The position numbers were made by a program, and so were the translations under genes. Under the pieces are notes generated by a model. That model was not told the origin of the DNA, ran no database searches, and saw only the letters and a list, made by a program, of their open reading frames with translations. From Gerris lacustris (taxonomy: Eukaryota > Arthropoda > Insecta > Hemiptera > Gerridae), in assembly GCA_951217055.1 (NCBI GenBank), contig OX578279.1, positions 31,646,173 to 31,710,172 of the forward strand: a stretch of 64,000 nt of DNA. Direction: 5' to 3'. This document shows, piece after piece, positions 59,273-64,000 of this stretch. Position 1 is the first letter of the stretch; every line of letters starts with the position of its first letter.

Positions 59273-60502
59273 TACTAAAAATTCTCGCGACGGCCCTGTG
59301 TCTATCTCTCTTATGTTGTCGTAATTCTCTTACAGTCCTTTGCTTATTCAACCAATTTCTTTCACTTGCACTCTTAAAGTATCTCTGCGACCATCAGGTT
59401 CATCATTTAATTTAACTTTATATACTTCATTTTGTTTAACATTTAATTTAATGTTTATTTTTCTTTATTATTTCCCTTTCAATAATTGTTTTAAAATCTA
59501 AGTTTACCTTAATTTATTCTTTTAAAGTTACGTTTGTAGATTATCTGAAGAAGGCTGCACTTAACAAACGACACTGGACAAGTGTTTTAAATACAATCAT
59601 TCTGTGTGAAGACGTTGTTTGGTTTCTGAACTACAACTCTTTTATGATGAGTCTCATATTTGTTGAAAAGTGTTGAAGCATCTTAAGAGATGTATTATCA
59701 AATTAAATATATTACTTTTAGGTAGTTACTGAGATAGTTTTTGTTCTCAGCTCCATTTATCGTTATCATCCTGCATAGGGCTGACTTAAAGTAACAATCT
59801 GATCGCTAGATATTCATCATTCTTAAAAGATACTAAGAAATTTAATAATAGATTTGATATCATGGTATTAACATCAACAATGTTCAATTTCAACAATGAT
59901 CTTCTTATTTCATACTAAAATCTGTCAAACTAAAGTTCACTCATACAGTTTATTAATTTTTAAGAAATAATAATTTGCCCCTCACTTAAAAACTTTATCG
60001 TTGTTAAAGAAGGCACCATCTTCACTACGAATAAACTAACAACATCCTTCGAGTTGCTCTCAAGAAAACCTTAATTGTTACAAATATGATCTATTTTACA
60101 TGTGTTATATAACTTTTTTACCATTCAGATACAACCCTCTACCATTAGTGTACACAGAAAATATTTCGAGGGGACTTGACCTTGAGTGACTCTATGAGGG
60201 TTTAGCATACCCCATAATTTGGTATTGCAGGATACCCGTGCTTTACTATAGAATGTATTGAGTATTTCTTTTATTAATAAGATTGATTTATAAATTACCA
60301 TTAAAATATTTATGTTAGGCAGGATTTTCTAAATATTTTAAAGTGAAGTTAACGAAATTGAAAGTTTTTGTTTTAAGACTCGCCTGTGATAGATATTTTA
60401 TTCGACTGCCGACTTAGGCCGGCAGTTGATTTACCTGTAAAACATCTTCCCTCTGGACGAATCTCGAACCCCTGACCCCTGAGTTAAGAATCACACTCTT
60501 AA

Positions 60503-60572
<70 letters not shown>

Positions 60573-61561
60573 GTTGTTTTCATGTTTTTTCTTCATTATT
60601 CGCTAACATTTTATGAAAATATTTTATTAATTGAAATTATGTTTCTTTGAGACGTTATCTGACAGTGGCAGCATTGTATGTTGCGTATTTAATAAATGAT
60701 TTATGTAATATGCATTACTTAAATAAGGTTTATTGTGCTATTTTATACACATATTTCATTTGTTTATTCTTTTTCTAGAACTTAAGTTTCCCTTCTAATG
60801 CGTGAGAGACTGACACATATTTTTTTTTATAATTAAACAGGGCAAAACTATGTAATATGACATCATCATCGGTTAATAATCGATATGCAGATCTTATAGC
60901 AAATGATTGTAATTTCCCCCCTCTTTCAAGACTCTAATTTCAATTTCTAACCTCATATTTAGAAATAAACTTTAAAAAAAAGTCGCGTGACAAAGAAATA
61001 AATTACCTGTGATTTATGTCTCTTAAGTTTTTTCCTTAGACGAATAGCTTAGGCGCTAGACAACTTAGAATTTTGTGTATATAAGACGTAGCAGCTAAGC
61101 CATGTAATGTAAACTCGTAATGATTTAATGTGTCTTGTGTCGGTGGTTAATCATCAGGATCATCCACGTCGTCGTCGTCGTCATTATCGGCGTAATATTT
61201 TTCTGTCTTGACGCAGATTCCTTCGCAGGTTTGGCGCCATTTAGTTTAATTTACTTTTATATAATCATACTTATCTCTAAAAGTGAGGATTTTTCAAACT
61301 GTAAGCGAAAAACTGAAAAAAATAGAATTTTTTCCCAGTTTTTCGCATTTTGCTCAGAACGCATCAATTTTATATTCAGTATTCAGTACCCTAGTAATTA
61401 AAAAAAAAAAAAAAAAAAAAAAAATGATATTGCATTCTTTCCCCGCCAAACTACCATTTGACTGGACTAAAACCATTCGTTTTTAAAGTTTATTGAGTTT
61501 TTGGAATTAAATGTAGTATTACTAACTGTAATATGAAAAAGTTCTAAGCCGTCTTCTAGCT
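59273..61561. other. No confident gene; hammerhead-like relic, B-box fragment, TA microsatellite
   Basis: CTGAAGAAGGCTG at 59545 and 'tgtgtgaagacgttg' at about 59603 are related to the motif at 53544. GGGTTCGAGATTCG on the minus strand (about 60462-60475) resembles a Pol III B box. (AT)n lies at 60507-60569 and A23 near 61400. No exon with credible splice sites. Confidence 0.4.
60507..60569. repeat. (AT)n microsatellite
   Basis: About 31 uninterrupted AT units next to a tRNA-like B-box fragment. Confidence 0.95.
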
Positions 61562-61686
61562 CAGCGGTTCTTAACCTTTTGGTATCTACGGCCCCCTTAA
61601 ATTCTCCAAATATAATATATATAGTACCTAAATACCTTTCGAGGCCCCCTGGGGGGCCGCGGCCCCCCCGGTTAAGAACCACTGAA
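61562..61686. mobile_element. hAT MITE with 8-bp TSD
   Basis: CAGCGGTTCTTAACC at 61562 and GGTTAAGAACCACTG near the right end are inverted with one mismatch. TTCTAGCT flanks both sides (61554-61561 and 61687-61694), with two extra bases (AA) before the right copy. A CAG start and 8-bp duplication are the hAT signature. GC-rich core, 125 bp. Confidence 0.8.
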
Positions 61687-61694
61687 TTCTAGCT

Positions 61695-63193
61695 TACGCA
61701 TCATCATTCAATTCAATGTATTTAATTCCATCAGCAAACATCCTAGCTGAACCGGCAATCATACACAAATAGTGTTCACATCCCAATTCATAATAATAAA
61801 TTTATTCCATCCCTAAAATCCAGGCCGGGCTAGTCTATTGTTTCATGTTTTTATTTTTAATTAGATCGGCAAAAATCCGGGCCACGCCGGCTATTGGACC
61901 GGTATAGTAGACCGGTATGTTTTGTTTTTAGTTCTATCAGCAAAAATGGTTCCTCCCCCCCCCCCCCCCGTGTTCGCCCTTGCCCCTACCAAGTATCCGC
62001 GTGTGTTTTTATATCTATCCGCTATGACTATCAAATAATTTACACTCGCCTACCCCCTGCCCTCTAAATCTTAAATGTCACATGATCTTCACAGAAGCCC
62101 AATACAAACTTAATTAGTATTTAGCATTGTGTCGCTGTGCCCGTTGGCTTGTTTTGCAGTTTTATTGCTAGTCAATATTTCAAGCTGGGGTTCGAGCTCC
62201 TTAGCAGTATGATGCGGGCGTCATGTGAGAGATGTTGAAGAAGGGATGCTCCCCATGATGTTATGAATTGTACTTATTGATTCTTACCCACAACTCTTCA
62301 ACTTTAATCTATATTTTACAAGAATAACTCATATTCGAAACAGGCATAACATTTTTTTTTATATCAATCCTATTTTACCTCTACATTATATTTATATATT
62401 ATTAATTTCGTATATAATCTCATTATTATGTTACTCGTTTTCAAATAACAAAATTTGTCTCATCTTAGCTTGATGATCTATTCAGATTTTGATACTTATA
62501 CATACATGTTTAAACTGTACATTTGTAAATATCAGTCAAAATCAACTCTTTATAGATAAAACACACTGTTACAATATTTAGATCACATTACAGTTACTTA
62601 TGATTAAATTTCAACTTCGTTAATTTATTATTAATCCACTGGAATATTTCTTAATTTTTTTAAATGTTTATGTTCGTTAAATAAGCCGTGTTTGTTAACT
62701 TATAGAGTTAACTAAACATTTCATTGCGGTGTTAATGTTTAATTTATCCAAACGGATACGTACGCACCCAATTTCTGTACTAAACAGATGCTCTTGTTTA
62801 AAATAGAAAAAAGACAAGAACCAAAAAAATCCTTGAGAATCATTACCCCCTCTTTTTTGTGTAGTAATTTAAATGGGCTGATTCCGTGCAGCTCCTCACA
62901 CCCCCTCCCCTTCCCTATTTATTGCTTCTCTTACAGTTTGTTTCTCATTCTCTAAATTTAGTTCACTATGGATTTAAATATATAAACAAACCTGGCTTTG
63001 AACTGGTTCTAAACACACCCTCGTTTTGATTCTAATTTTACCTGAATGTCATCATCGTTTTCTACTCTTAATGACCCATCCTTAACATAAGATTTCTTAA
63101 CTTTATTATTGTCTAGGCGCATTTTGTAGCTCTAGCGTGAAGTGAAATTATTCTCCTCTACATCCTTACTATAATTCAATAAATAAAAATTAT
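61695..63193. other. No gene seen
   Basis: AT-rich with a C run near 61957-61968. No element ends or exons recognised. Confidence 0.5.
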
Positions 63194-63911
63194 AATTGAA
63201 GCGAGCTTCCTTCATTCAACGAAATATGCTCCGTGTCTGTGTCTGAAACGAACGACGATAAATTGAGTAAAAGTTGACCGATTTTGATGAAATTTGGTAC
63301 ACATGTTAATTTTACCAATGCTCAGGACGAGTTCGTTGGACAACGTTGTCTGCCCAAGCAACGCTCGCGTAAACGGGCGCTTCAAAATTAAAATTGGAAT
63401 TTTAGGACGTGAAAAAATTCTCTTTATCTATTCGATGAGACGAACATTTTTTTTCAAATTACATTTTGTAGTACAACCAACAGCGACACCGCTGTGAATT
63501 AATAAAAATCGTTAAAACTATTAAAGCGGATCTAAAGGGCTAAAGTAGAGAAAACATAGTTTTTACCGATATCTTACGTTCTAACGCAACGATTTTAATA
63601 AAACTTCATATACATCGTCTAAACTACAATGAAACGTCTAAAAATAATGAAACAGGCATGTAAAATTTCAACTTTATACACGCAGACGTTTTTGCGTAGT
63701 GAAGTCATACATTTTATAATAATTGAAAAGGAGGTGTGCGGTTAGTAGAATGGTAAGAATGCAGGGTGGTTCCCTTACCCGCTGTACAACTATCAATATT
63801 TTATTTATCAATATTTTATTTTTTTGATTCATTATATATTTTTTCAATAATCAATACATACCTATTTGTTACGATACGCTTGCTTCAATGATAAAGCCAC
63901 GCGATGTCTAG
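63194..63911 (+). repeat. CTAG-ended repeat, near full length (copy D)
   Basis: Same start (AATTGAAGCGAGCTTC) and same end (CTTCAATGATAAAGCCACGC and then CTAG, T) as copy B at 45031-45771. The interior core is shared, with a different patch at about 63730-63860. Non-coding. Confidence 0.7.
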
Positions 63912-64000
63912 TTTTAAAATTTATGTTTAAATGTTTCTTATACCCTTTCTAATCGATTATTGAATGTTTTATTTCTGCTATTTTCATTTTTAATTATTAA

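Noticed and set aside
61147..61240. Minus-strand acidic peptide ending in a run of Asp codons
   Set aside because: The upstream frame has a stop and no credible splice acceptor. The Asp run is a (GTC)n repeat read in reverse.

Overview
This is an AT-rich, intron-containing, repeat-dense animal nuclear sequence. It is most likely from an insect or another arthropod: the first Abl exon resembles insect Abl, and the mobile elements are piggyBac, PIF/Harbinger, hAT, Ty3/gypsy and Helitron types. I cannot resolve the order. No operons, CRISPR arrays or bacterial gene structure are present.

Three host genes can be read. (1) 14691-18405 (+) is an RBM12-like multi-RRM RNA-binding protein of 1195 residues with one 127-bp intron, an RS-like region, a long DPR repeat tract and an RGG tract. 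(2) 38328-39992 (-) is POLE3 (CHRAC-17/Chrac-14), a histone-fold subunit of DNA polymerase epsilon and of the CHRAC remodeller, in two coding exons. (3) 40459-40603 (+) is the first coding exon of the Abl tyrosine kinase, with a myristoylation-type start. Its SH3, SH2 and kinase exons lie beyond the window. POLE3 and Abl are head-to-head with 466 bp between start codons, and that gap holds two E2F-type sites and an E-box. A second exon at 58279-58345, with the same phase, could be an alternative Abl first exon.

Much of the rest is mobile DNA. 1-14.6 kb holds hairpin-capped TIR repeats, a 1.04-kb foldback, several MITEs and a tRNA-like SINE head. 18.4-22.1 kb is plain AT-rich sequence. 23.06-24.17 kb is a non-autonomous hAT element with a perfect 8-bp target duplication. 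24.53-26.65 kb is an internally deleted piggyBac element flanked by TTAA. 27.47-33.73 kb is a PIF/Harbinger element with TAA duplications, split by a Ty3/gypsy retrotransposon that has its own AAGTT duplication. 40.6-64 kb, the presumed Abl intron and beyond, holds MITEs, inverted-repeat elements, a Helitron with a duplicated 5' end (55.51-56.97 kb), degenerate hammerhead-like relics and further copies of the same repeat families.

I see no complete, intact mobile-element gene and no obviously new enzymatic system. The most unusual signals are the hairpin-capped repeat superfamily with covarying stems, the nested elements with intact target-site duplications, and the putative second Abl start.
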